This document shows positions 13,901 through 23,841 of a DNA stretch of 64,000 nt, piece by piece. A model generated the notes under the pieces. That model saw only the letters and a program-made list of their open reading frames with translations, made no database searches and had not been told where the DNA came from. The stretch spans positions 716,183 through 780,182 of the forward strand of contig CAJNDT010005914.1 in NCBI GenBank assembly GCA_905221615.1, read 5' to 3'. Made by a program: the position numbers and the translations under genes. The DNA is from Symbiodinium sp. CCMP2592. Its lineage: Eukaryota > Sar > Dinophyceae > Suessiales > Symbiodiniaceae. Each line of letters begins with the position of its first letter. Within the stretch, counting starts at the first letter, position 1.

Positions 13901-16900
13901 TGAAACGCACCTCGTTGTGTTCGCAAGTGCTTCATCTTCGCGCGTATGCACGATTCGCAATATGGGTTGCGGTAGCGATGAGTACACAGATGTGCCAACG
14001 TCTTAGCTTCGGCTTTCAGTGTTCCGACTCTGGCCTTGCGGCTCGGCGCACCGTCGCCTTCTACATCAATGATCACCTCATCGTCACCATCCAATGGAAT
14101 TTCACCCACTCCTTTTCCTTCGTCGTCGTCCGGAGGTCGTCCGGCCTCGGACTCTGGTACTTCTTCTATAGGAGGTTCTTGGGGTTCAGGATCAGGAGGT
14201 CGTTCATGATCGTCACCTTCTTCTTCTGCTTCAATCTCGCTCGGTGCAGCTTCAGCGGCAGCTGCGACGCTGACGTCAACATTGCCCGCTGTTAGCGCAC
14301 CCTTGAAGATTTCGGTGATCGCTTTGGCCTCCGGATCATCATGAACCAATGACTTAGAACTCCCGGCACGAACGTACGGGATGTCACCGTTCACGAACAG
14401 AGATATTCTCTTGCCCTGCGGGTTGATCATGAATGGTTCCCTTCCGGGTGGCCACACAAACCCGTAGTTGAAGTTCATACATCTCTTGCCTATGGAAAGC
14501 ACCGACGGTGTGTCATCCAACACATAAGCGTTGATCGGTTCCTCGAACGACTCAGTCTGGAAATTCGACACGAGATCGGTATCGGTGATTCCATTGGCTG
14601 TCTGAAATGATATGGGCTCTGGAGTCACGAGTGTTTCGAGACTGTGCTTCTCGATCTTCTTCTGAGATATGAGGTCGTGACCACACCCAGTGTCCATGAG
14701 AAACTTGATCTTCTTCTTGAGGATGACTGGTTGAACCATGCATTTGAATACGCCTTGATTGATGATCCGTTTGCTGTGTGCAGCATCGAGTTCGCGCTCA
14801 ACGATGGAATCCTCCCCGTCGTAGAAAGAAACTTCTTCCACTCGAGACGTTCCTGGGATTCGTACGAATGAAACTCGATCTCCGCATTGATCATCATCGT
14901 CGTCAACCATGTCTCTCATGATCTGTGCCCTCAATCTCGCTTTGTGCTTGGCGAATTCCAAGCTCACGGCGCGGTCCTCATCATTGATAAACGCTTCCAT
15001 GTCGACGTACTTCACCTTCCGCTCTTTGTCTTTCTTCGATCTTCTAGGACACGAAGAAATGAACTTCACGTCATCGGCGAACGTCACATTGCGCTTCATC
15101 TCTTTTCGGGTCGACGTAGTCGTTCCCGAGGATTCGTCATCTGTTGAACAATCCGAATCAGCGTCGCTGTCAACGGATGGACAATCTGACTCCTCCTCAT
15201 CTTGTCTTGAAGATCGCTTCCATATAGCCGGAGCTGATGGATTCCACCTTCGACACAATCTGATGGCGGGTGCCGCAGGGAGTGCCTTGGCCTTGGCATT
15301 CGGCTTCGCTGGAGCTGCCTTCGCTTCGGATTTAGCTTTAGCTTTTGCCTTTGGTTCCGGAGCTGGGGTAGCTGCTGCCTCATGCTTGAAAGGACAATTC
15401 TCTCTTGAGCACGAGCCTGTGTTCTTGAACGAGTAGCATATCTTGTTTCCTCCTCCTCCAGATGGACTTGGAGTTCTCGTCCTCGGCGTGAAGGGTCGCT
15501 CTGGAGTCTTCTTCGAGTGACTGAATGGACACTTATCACCATTTCGACACCCTGCATCTGTGAAATGGAACTTGCAGCGGATTTGCTTCTTGCTTTTGTC
15601 ACCTCTGTTGTCCGCTGACTCACTCCTCGTCTTCTTCTTGGGCTTTGGCTTGGTCTTCGCAGGACTCTTCGCTTTGCTTTGAGGTAGTACAGGTGTTGCT
15701 TTATCCGGCTTGGTCGGCGAAGCCTTGACCTTTGCGGATGGAGCTGCGTTAGGCGTTGGTTTCTCGGGTACCTTGGCCGGTGCAGCAAGCAAATCCTTGC
15801 CCTCAAGCATCGGGCGCAAGCCAATTTGGGTCTGAGTGAGATTTGACTGTTCTCGTCTCCGCATGATAGTACGATCAATGATCTTCATCAGGTTGTCGTA
15901 CGATCGGTCTTCATGATTGTAGGGCAAGTGTTCGTAATGCATACCCAACTCCATCTTCATTGCGGGCGAGTCCTTGATCTTGCTGTACAAACAATCACGG
16001 AGAGCTGTTTTGGATGGAATGTCCTCTGGTCTCATCCGTCCCAGAACTTCCAACCACGTCTGCTTGAACGTATGAAGCTTGTTGTCGCCTTGGTACTGGA
16101 GCTTCACCAAATCCTCAAGAGTGATGATCATGTCGAGACGATCGTGCGTTCGAAAACTTTCATACATCATCGCAATGATTTGTCGTCCTTTGATGATCTT
16201 CCCGTCGGGCCTGCTGATGTAATCGTTAGCCTTCCGGTTCACCTCAAGGTACAGGTCAGCTGATTTGTGACCACCGGCACGTAGCATTGCGACCATGGCG
16301 ATCCCCAATTTGACGTCTATGCTCTTGAACTTCTTGTGTCCTGAATCATTCAATGCTTCGACATCAGGGAATAGGTTGAACGCTGGTGCCAGCCATAACA
16401 TCCAGTCCTCATGATGTGGGTCGGCTGATGCCCCTAAGACATTGGCCGTGCACACGGATCGCCAGTTGTTGAGATGAGTGAGAGTAGGCCATGGAGTAAC
16501 GGTCACTTTGTCGGCTTCCCTCCTGGAAATTCTCACCTCTGTGACTTCAGGATCCGCGTCTCCATCAGGATCACGCGCATGCGAGCCAGGATCCGATTCA
16601 GGTTTGCCTCCACCGCTCTTCTTCTTATCATCATCGTCGTCAGGCGGGTCAGGAGGGTCATACCCCGTGCCGGTTCCTTCATCGTGCTCTCCATCTTCGT
16701 TCTCGTCGCCAGCCTCGTCACCGTCATCGTCTCCATTATCCTCCTGAATCGTTTCAGCGAATAACTTCCACTCATCACGATCAGCTCTGAGACGTTGTTC
16801 GGCCTTCTGGGCCTTGAGTACTTCGCTTCGCAGATCGGCAATCTTCTCCTCGTACCGTTCCGCGACCTCTTTCTCGATCTGACGTCTCCTTGCTTCATGA

Positions 16901-18828
16901 ATGGAATCGTCATAGGCAATAGGAGGACCGATGAGGTCGTTGCCCTTCGTAGATGCGGTAACACCGTCGATACCAACAGGTCTTGAGGAGCTGGCAGATG
17001 CTGTGGACTTCGATCCCAACATCCCGCGATCCTCCAAGAGTTCGCGTAGCTGTCGATCACGCACGGCTGCCGAATCACTTTTCCCATGAAATCCGCTTGG
17101 TATGCCGAACAAAGTGGCTGCACTAGGCGTGGAACGCGCAAGTGCTGGGCTGCTAATACCTGGCACGTAGTGCTCGGGCATTGCATCCGCCACGATTGGC
17201 ATTGAATTGCGGCCAGTGAAGAAGTTTCCACCGCTGAATGGAATTCCATCCATCACAAGGTTCTTGTCCTTGTCCGATTCCGAGAATGCTAACTTCTCTT
17301 TGGCGACTGGACTAACTTGACTTGGGGACCGTATTTCAGGGGATCGTACCTCACCTCCTACGGAAAATGCAGGCACTACTTCCTTTCCTACGTGCTCCCA
17401 GCCAGACTCAGTAGTCCTCGAAGACATGGGCATGCTCGAAGGTCGCGTCGCTCCTCCTTGATTGGAGTTTCGCGCTGCCTCCAATTCGCTGCGTGTCCTC
17501 GCTTGAAGATCTTCTTGTGCTTTGAGCGTTTTCCTGAGTTCACTCAGCTCTTCGTGCAAGGTAGGCAATGATCGCCTTGCATGATCTTCATTCTGATGAA
17601 GTCGTTCCTCTGCTTCTTGCATCCTCTTCACAGCCATTTTGCGGTACTCTTCCTCTTCACCAAGACGTTCGCGAAGCCGAAATCGTTCTTGATCAATGGC
17701 TGCGCTGTTTCCAGCTAGCCCTTGGATCTCGTTCACAGCCCGCAACTCCTGGTTCTTGACCAAGTGGAATCGTTCCTGCATTGCTTGTAAGGCTTGTTCC
17801 GAACTTGCTGTTTTTGACCGGAGGACCAAGTTCTCTCTGGCGTGTTCATGAAGTTCATGAGTCAGACGCTCATACTCACGTGCCATAAGCTCACCATCGC
17901 CTTGCGCTCTTGCCTCCAACTGCACAAAGTTAGTGGCTGCTTCCGTGCGGAACACGTGTAGCTGTTGAGCTAACTCCTCGGCAACGGCATGTGCTTGACG
18001 TTGTTGAGCAGAGGTCTGTTCATCCATGCGAAACAAAGCTGTTTCATAGTCTCGCTTCATCTCCTGATTGACATTGTTGATGTGCCTCATGGCTAAGCAT
18101 GCATGGTCACGTTGTCGTCCCAATTCTTCAATGCGAATTCCAGATCCTTCATCTTCTTGTTGCATCTCCTTGATCTTGTCCATCAGGGTTTGGACGATTC
18201 CTTCGTATTCTTGCACCTGACTGCGATAGTACATCTGCTGTGCAAGGTTCGATGCTTCGAACTGTTGCGAAATCGTCAGCTCCTGATAAGCGTTCGGACC
18301 ATCAGCTATGGCAGGCGTGGCCACGGACGACGCATCACCACAGGCAGGAATCGTATCCAGAGTCATATCCAGATCGTCAGCATCGCGTGGTTGATTGGTA
18401 ACCATCCGATTCCAAGTCATGGATTTGTCACGTCCACGAGTAGCTGAGGTCCTCGATCGTGCTGAAGAGCTTCTCGAAGATGATGGCCTTGACTTCTTTT
18501 CCAAGGTCTTGACTCCTTTGTCCTTGGCCCTGGACGTAGTCCGAGGTGCCTGAAAACCAGACGTTTCGGCCCGTCGTTCTGAAGCCTTGCCCGTCCTCGA
18601 ACCTGTGGATGTCGGACGCGAAGGCGTAGATGCTCTTGGTAGACTCTTTGCTTTCCCCTTGGGAACTGCCTTTGCAATGGCAAGCGCAGAAGATTGACCT
18701 TTGTCATCTCCCGTGGAGCTATCAACGGATTGCACCACTGTGTCGTCAGCTGTTGACTCACCAACGGCTGGCGCTGCCACATCGGCACCGAAAGTCATTG
18801 TCGTATCTTGGCTTGATCCTGAGTTCAT
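7928..18828 (-). pseudogene. Copia Gag-Pol ORF1, copy 1, split by a 2-bp insertion
   Basis: It aligns with the intact 3632-codon ORF1 of copy 2. A TT insertion at 12500-12501 (GGAGATTATAAG against GGAGAATAAG) ends the first frame at 12475. The first piece (12475-18828, 2117 aa) keeps Gag, CCCH fingers, protease and integrase. The second (7928-12478, 1516 aa) holds RT, RNase H and the C-terminal extension. The break falls between integrase and RT, so a truncated Gag-PR-IN protein remains possible. Apart from this indel and scattered substitutions the motifs (DTGC protease, YVDD RT) are intact, so the lesion is recent or artefactual. Confidence 0.9.
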
Positions 18829-18892
18829 TGTGGTCGTAGTAGATCCAGTAGTCGTTGCTGTAGAAAGGCAGAGCCGCGTACGGCTGATAACC

Positions 18893-19000
18893 TGCGTGGG
18901 NNNNNNNNNNNNNNNNNNNNNNNNNNNNNNNNNNNNNNNNNNNNNNNNNNNNNNNNNNNNNNNNNNNNNNNNNNNNNNNNNNNNNNNNNNNNNNNNNNNN
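18893..19000. other. Assembly gap (100 N) at the 5' LTR of copy 1
   Basis: TGCGTGGG at 18893-18900 is the inner edge of the 5' LTR (compare 61385-61392). The sequence then becomes exactly 100 N (18901-19000), which is the convention for a gap of unknown length. The remainder of this LTR and its flank are not in the assembly. Confidence 0.95.
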
Positions 19001-19013
19001 CTTAAGCTTTAGC

Positions 19014-19123
19014 TAGGATGCCCAATAACCTAGGAATAAAAAGGGCTTCCTTTTTGGTATTTGGTAACTTTATAAGGAGCCTAGGACTACAAAAAGGGAA
19101 GAAGGGTACTACTAGGCATCCTA
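19014..19123. repeat. Small fold-back (9-bp inverted repeat)
   Basis: TAGGATGCC at 19014-19022 is inverted at 19115-19123 (GGCATCCTA), enclosing an A/T- and purine-rich spacer. It is one of a run of fold-backs just after the gap and is compatible with a MITE or its remnant. No coding sequence is seen. Confidence 0.5.
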
Positions 19124-19126
19124 CTG

Positions 19127-19221
19127 TTGATGATATAAATCCTGCATGACCTTAAGGACTCTAAACTATGGGAATTATGGTATATTCCTTATTATAGGTA
19201 ATGCAGGATTTATATCATCAA
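19127..19221. repeat. MITE-like element with perfect 21-bp inverted repeats
   Basis: The 21 bases at 19127-19147 (TTGATGATATAAAT then CCTGCAT) recur as an exact reverse complement at 19201-19221, separated by 53 bp. This is far above chance. It is non-coding, and whether it is a transposon is inference. Confidence 0.7.
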
Positions 19222-19373
19222 CCGTAGTTAGCGTGCTGCGCTGGGTCCTTTGCCCACGGGGACCGCCTCCAGAATGCGAATGGCGCGGGCCCAAGCAGGG
19301 TCCTCCTCGCCGTCTTTAACCTCCCAATGTTTTTGGGCGTTGGGTATCTTAAATATTACCTGGACCCTAAGGA

Positions 19374-19436
19374 ACCTACCTTGTTTAGGGTTCCCGAATA
19401 TGATGTCTTTATATAAGACCTTAAACAGGTAGGTTA
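19374..19436. repeat. Short fold-back with near-perfect 17-bp arms
   Basis: AACCTACCTTGTTTAGG (19374-19390) is inverted at about 19420-19436 as CCTTAAACAGGTAGGTT, with two small differences. The loop contains TTTATATAAG. It is probably a MITE-like or RNA-hairpin-forming repeat. Confidence 0.55.
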
Positions 19437-19899
19437 CTTGGGGTTAAGGTATAGTATGATGGGTCCCAAAACCCTGTTCTAATTATGAAGGCCCCTATAA
19501 ATCAAGGAACCCTATTATAATGGTTCCCTGGGGCTCCAAATAGCCCAAAGTAGGTACTGTTTATAGGCTTTAGACCCCAAAGTAGGTACTACTTATAGAC
19601 TTTAGAACCCAAAGAAGGTACGATTTGTATACTTGAAGCCTCAGGGGTTTCGGTTGTTGGGTTTTGGTACGGGCTGTTCCAGACTCAAAGCGTTCAGTGT
19701 GTAAGGCATATGCCAGCGAGCTCTAGTTTCCCACCGGTCCCGGAAAACCATTAAACCTGCAGACCCACTCGTGCTGCTCTAGATGCGCTCTGCAAACACT
19801 CGCAGAACTACTTTACAGCCGTGTGCGTAAGCGGTGCATGGCATCCGGATGACTTTCAACATCCTAAGCCTCACCCTCCTGCAAACCGCAACAGTCCCC

Positions 19900-20003
19900 A
19901 GAGGCTCCATATATAGTACCATTATGGAATTAAGTCCCGAAAGACTATCCATATTATGGCTTTGGGAACCTAATTCCATACTAGTAGTACATATGGAGAC
20001 TCT
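19900..20003. repeat. Imperfect fold-back of about 40-bp arms
   Basis: The left arm (from AGAGGCTCCATATATAGT at 19900) and the right arm (ending ACATATGGAGACTCT at 20003) are imperfect reverse complements over about 40 bp. Both arms contain the GGAATTA/TAATTCC core. It is a MITE-like non-coding hairpin. Confidence 0.55.
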
Positions 20004-20109
20004 AGGGTCCCTTGTGAAATCGAAGGCCCCGAATCCCACGCCTGCGTGTTGGCGAACGAGTCCAAGTATGATTGAAGCTTCTCCTACAGATGCGACACAA
20101 GCCTTTTAT

Positions 20110-20166
20110 GGGGATTGGGTTTAGAGTTTGGGGTTTAGGGTTGACGGTTTAAGGTTTAAGGTTTAG
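20110..20166 (+). repeat. Degenerate telomere-like TTTAGGG tract
   Basis: It is a run of GGGTTTAG, GGGGTTTAGGG and GGTTTAAGG units. TTTAGGG is the plant/algal and dinoflagellate-type telomere repeat. The units are degenerate, so this is an interstitial relic or a chance G/T-rich satellite, not a functional end. Confidence 0.5.
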
Positions 20167-20258
20167 GAGTTCCAGCCGAAGGGTCCATAAACGACTACAC
20201 CATTGCACTGCAGAAACGCAAACTATATGATGAGGCCCGTCATCTGGGGGGCCTCGTT

Positions 20259-20287
20259 CCAAGATCATCGTGTTTGGATGATCTTGG
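20259..20287. repeat. Perfect 11-bp hairpin
   Basis: CCAAGATCATC (20259-20269) pairs with GATGATCTTGG (20277-20287) around a 7-nt loop. It lies between the two oppositely oriented telomere-like tracts. Confidence 0.6.
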
Positions 20288-20398
20288 ACACTTAGGCTCC
20301 TATCTGTGGATCGAAACGGCCTTATTCGGGGCGGCATTCTGCCAGTTACATCGTACCTGTAGGTTCGATGAAACCAGAAAGTTGCAGCCTAAATCTCA

Positions 20399-20535
20399 TA
20401 TCCCAAACCCCCTCAACCCTAAACCCCTACGCCCTAAGCCCCAGAACTCCAGACCCTTAAACCCCTACACCCTCAACCCTAAACCCCTAAACTCCAAACC
20501 TGAAAAAGCTCCAGAACTCCAGATCCCTAAACCAC
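20399..20535 (-). repeat. Degenerate telomere-like CCCTAAA tract, inverted relative to 20110-20166
   Basis: It contains repeated CCCTCAACCCTAAACCCC-like units, including a duplicated CCAGAACTCCAGA phrase. The opposite orientation to the upstream TTTAGGG tract makes 20110-20535 a large fold-back with telomere-like arms. Confidence 0.5.
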
Positions 20536-20773
20536 TGCGTAAACCTGCTCTGCGGGAGGCCCCTCCTCTGCAGAAGGGGTAGCTTCTGCTTGCACACGAG
20601 CAGGGAAGTATCCCTTTGCGGGAGGTCTGCCAGCATCTGCTTGTGGCTTCGCCGCCTCTTCCTATGTTGCGATTTGGAGCTTTGCGTTCAGAAGACACGG
20701 GCCTTGATCACGTGACTAGCGTCTTCAGGGATATTTCAGTAAACAAATAGGGACCACTGTGGGAATCTTGTGC

Positions 20774-20803
20774 ATGATGATGATGATCATCATCATCATC
20801 ATC
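20774..20803. repeat. (ATG)n/(CAT)n palindromic microsatellite
   Basis: An ATG run changes to an ATC/CAT run at about 20786, giving a self-complementary trinucleotide tract. It is low-complexity DNA. The short ORFs across it are not genes. Confidence 0.7.
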
Positions 20804-21045
20804 ACTTCGGCGCCGGAAGACCCGAACGTCAACCCATACCCTCTGTTGAGTCCTGAAGCTAGGCTCAAGGCTCAACGAAAGGAGTCCCATAAAAAGAAAA
20901 CGAAAGCAACTAAGCGTTTTACATCCCAACATCCGCGGCTTTATGATTCGAGTCGGGTTTGGTGGGATACCTTATGGTGCAGCAATAAACGGCCGAAGCG
21001 GGGATGTCGCTACGATTTTTTCAGACTTTCATAAAACCCCCCCCT

Positions 21046-21564
21046 TCAAAAGTCCTTACAAAAACCTGTAATTAAACCTGTTCTGACAAAACCCCTATGA
21101 AACCCAACTAAAAGCCTTCGAAACGAAACCAAAGACCTTCTGAAGAGTCCAGTCTCCAAGAGCCGAAGCGCTTCGAGCCAGGGTGGCTGAGCTTCCGCTT
21201 GCTGGGAGCTCGGTGTGGAAACGGGTGTTTTCGGTGCTCCGGTAGCCACTGAAGTCACTGAAGGCTTGGGAGGTATGGAGGTCATGGGGGGCTTTTGCTT
21301 TAGAGGATCTGCGCGGACGGGAAACGTCGTCCGGCCTGTCTGTGCCTGCGTTGCGGCATCTTCACTTTGCTTCTCCAGCAGGATGCTCCGCAGCTGGATG
21401 ATGACCCGCTCAAACCAAGCGGTGTCGCCTGCCTCGACGCTCTCAGACAGAGCCGCACATGCTGCAGCGACCTCTCGCTCACGGCTGGATCGGGCAGTGC
21501 TTGCTTCAAGCTTGTCCTTGCCCTGCGTGCGGGAAGCCGCTGGCGACACATCCGGCCAGCTCAC
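21046..21564 (-). CDS. Hypothetical protein, 172 aa, doubtful
   Basis: This is the longest open frame between the gap and the GACCG block. The N-terminal half looks protein-like: a mixed charged helix with TAWFERVIIQLRSILLEKQ near residues 50-70. A Pro/Ser/Thr-rich linker follows. The C-terminal 40 residues repeat a Phe/Arg-rich pattern (RRSLVSFRRLLVGFHRGF) that looks like translated non-coding sequence. I do not recognise a family. It may be an exon whose true end is a splice donor upstream of 21160. Confidence 0.25.
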   Translation of the reverse strand: MSWPDVSPAASRTQGKDKLEASTARSSREREVAAACAALSESVEAGDTAWFERVIIQLRSILLEKQSEDAATQAQTGRTTFPVRADPLKQKPPMTSIPPKPSVTSVATGAPKTPVSTPSSQQAEAQPPWLEALRLLETGLFRRSLVSFRRLLVGFHRGFVRTGLITGFCKDF

Positions 21565-21686
21565 CTTGGATTCACCGGCACAATCTTGAACCTTGCTCCT
21601 TCATTATGTGGTGCTTCTGCCACAACTGCCACTACCACTACAGCTCCGGGCCTACTCCAACTATTAATACTGCTGCTGCCACTACT

Positions 21687-21754
<68 letters not shown>
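21687..21754. repeat. (TAC)n microsatellite
   Basis: An almost uninterrupted TAC/CTA run, followed by imperfect units to about 21796. The long Leu, Tyr or Ser homopolymer ORFs in this stretch are microsatellite artefacts. Confidence 0.95.
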
Positions 21755-21849
21755 GCCAATACTTGTACTACGACTATTACTAGTACTACTACTACCACCG
21801 CCACCACTGCTTCCCGCACTCCCTTTATGACTGTTCACTTATGCTTGTC

Positions 21850-22780
21850 AAAGGCGCTGAGGTAGCAGAGCCGGCACTTCGAAGGCAGGTGCCAAGCCGG
21901 AATCCTAGCGGTACGAAACTCGGACTTCCCACGGAGAGGCAGGTCAAGCGGCTGCAGGCGCGAATCGCCATGGCATTTACAACAAGATGGATAATCAAGA
22001 GTAGGGCTTTAGGGCTTCCGGGCATAGTTTGAGTATGGGCTGATAGAATAGAGTTGTGTAGGGTTTGGGGTGTGATTTGTATCTGGTTTGGGGGTATGTT
22101 TGTCCTGGGATAGGCTCGGGCAGGCCCTCGAGTGGTCGGAACAAGCCTTTGGTTTGAACTGGGCCTGTAGAGCTATGACTTCAATGAAAGCGGCATTTCT
22201 TTATCTTGCAATTGGCTCAGCAAAGCTTTGACGGCGCAGCGAACAATGCCGGACCGACGTTCGCGGGTGAGAGCCCCAAACCCTTAACCAGAAACGGTCC
22301 ACGAGCAGAAAATGCTTGAACATAGGGGGGGTTGAGTACCCTAGCCCAAAAAAAGTTAAGCTTTCCAATTATGGTAGGGTGATATAAACCCCAAAAGGTT
22401 AGCTACTCAGCTACTAAGTGAAATACATGCATAAACACATGGATGGTTGGGGCCTGGGGTTTAGGATTTGGAGTGAAACCTCAGATTCTACACCTATATA
22501 GAATTCCGACCAGCGGGATCCTTACAGTGAGGATCCCTAAGTAAAGTACCCCTTATGGAAAGAAACTCCCATATGTGGAAGCCCTTTAAGGAACCCTTAA
22601 AGCATCCCTTTAAAGGAACCTTAAGGCACCCCTACCCATATGTACTCCCCAACAGGCCACTCCTCTGGGCTCTGAGCATTCCACAGCAAGTGTTAACAGG
22701 GTAGGTAATGCTATACTGAACTTAGAACAGGGTTGAGCTGTACGACTTTGGCATAAACCAAAAAACAGGGTCGTGACTTA
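21850..22780. other. Non-coding interval, no gene seen
   Basis: It is GT-rich and then AT-rich sequence with scattered TTTGGGG/TTTAGG-like words (22050-22110, 22445-22475) and a small perfect hairpin GGATCCT...AGGATCC at 22516-22536. It also holds several ACCCTTAAAG-type short repeats (22575-22640). No ORF here looks coding. Confidence 0.5.
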
Positions 22781-22781
22781 G

Positions 22782-22956
22782 ACGGTTTGAGAAGTCGACC
22801 GCCTTTTTCCGCACAATCGACTTCCACGGTTTGAGCAGTCGACCGCCTTTTCCGCACAATCGACTTCCACGGTTTGAGCAGTCGACCGCCTGATTCTGCA
22901 CAATCGACTTCCACGGTTTGAGCAGTCGACCGCCTGATTCTGCACAATCGAGTTCC
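22782..22956 (+). repeat. Tandem array, four units of 43-44 bp, each with one GTCGACCGCC
   Basis: Units begin with ACGGTTTGAG or its variant at 22782, 22826, 22869 and 22913. Each contains AGTCGACCGCC and ends CACAATCGACTTCC. Units 1-2 share a T-rich middle (CCTTTTTCCGC / CCTTTTCCGC), and units 3-4 share CCTGATTCTGC. The array is the left edge of the GACCG-dense block, and every unit carries exactly one copy of its motif. Confidence 0.9.
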
Positions 22957-22965
22957 TAGCTCGGG

Positions 22966-23024
22966 GTGCAGCCCAGAAGAAAAAAGAGCTCGAGCCTCGA
23001 GCTCTTTTTTCTTCTGGGCTGCAC
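22966..23024. repeat. Perfect 29-bp palindrome with 1-nt centre
   Basis: The left arm 22966-22994 (GTGCAGCCCAGAAGA...GAGCTCGAG) and right arm 22996-23024 are exact reverse complements. It lies 10 bp after the tandem array. It would form a very strong DNA cruciform or RNA hairpin, with A/T runs inside the stem. A 3'-end or terminator role for the methyltransferase gene 0.8 kb upstream on the minus strand is conceivable but unproven. Confidence 0.9.
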
Positions 23025-23402
23025 TGACGCCGTCAAGGCCACATGATGGACCGGCTGAGTGAAAACAACGCCTAACATGAACTTAAAATACTGTTTCGTT
23101 TGCGCTCCACCATAAGGCCACGGCAAGCTGAGCGCCGAGACCGAAGTCGACCGGCGAGCTCAGGAATGCACCGGGACGGAAGTCGACCGGCAAGCGATGT
23201 GGTCACCCCAGTGCTTCAATGTCTACGACCGTTGTCAAGGCCATCTCCGAACCTGGCGGCCGGTCCATCGGCTTGTGGTTGAGACGATTGGCCCAATCGT
23301 CCAGCCGCATGATGGACCGGCTGTGTGAAAACAACGCCTATAACATGAACTCAACTTTTTCAATGACATGACCTTGACATCAGCATGTCGAACATGCTCG
23401 GT

Positions 23403-23459
23403 CAAGCAGTTCAACGAGAAGGCTCTGTAGGCTACAGAGCCTTCTCGTTGAGCTGCTTG
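23403..23459. repeat. 28-bp palindrome, one mismatch
   Basis: The arms 23403-23430 and 23432-23459 (CAAGCAG...GGCTCTGTAG) match at 27 of 28 positions around a single base. It is the second strong hairpin downstream of the methyltransferase stop codon. Confidence 0.9.
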
Positions 23460-23463
23460 GGAA

Positions 23464-23524
23464 CCGTGGGGCAGCTCCAATGCGAACACCTCTCAGAGGG
23501 ATTCGCATTCGAGCTGCCCCACGG
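23464..23524. repeat. 23-bp inverted repeat with nested hairpin
   Basis: CCGTGGGGCAGCTCCAATGC... (23464-23486) pairs with 23502-23524 with one mismatch. The 15-nt loop itself contains CCTCT/AGAGG. It stands 4 bp from the preceding palindrome. Confidence 0.85.
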
Positions 23525-23841
23525 CTCCAGAACTCCTTTGTACACTCAGGAGGCACGCAAAGTGAAGATTCAGCGAAGCTGAAGGACCGGCACTGTGTCT
23601 GGTCTTCCAACCAGCAGCCACGGACCATTTGGACGGCATGGTCGTACCATGTCATCCACCTGGTCGACCTGCTCTCAGAGGAGGGCTCACCACGTCTGCC
23701 TGGCAATGAGCAAACGACATTAATTAAGATTGACTGAAAATAGGCACGACCGACGTGGCACAGGATGAATCATGGAGCAAGTGTGCCAATCAGATATTGG
23801 GCATTGCACCACACTGCATTTTTTTTTAACCGCACTGTTCT

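Larger units (their letters stand above)
1..18900 (-). mobile_element. Ty1/copia LTR retrotransposon, copy 1 (frameshifted, both ends incomplete)
   Basis: The minus-strand element runs from a 3' LTR fragment at the window start to the first 8 bp of a 5' LTR just before the assembly gap. It aligns end to end with copy 2 at a constant offset of 42492 at both ends, with only scattered substitutions visible. The domain order Gag-protease-integrase-RT-RNase H is that of Ty1/copia. Three small indels break both large ORFs, so this copy looks dead as it stands. Alternatively the indels are consensus errors, because one lies in a short A run. Confidence 0.95.

Noticed and set aside
21367..21838. ORFs with poly-Tyr, poly-Leu or poly-Ser
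   Set aside because: They are artefacts of the TAC repeat at 21687-21754.
22782..22956. CRISPR-like array (regular 43-44-bp units)
   Set aside because: The units are contiguous repeats with no unique spacers, in a eukaryotic context.
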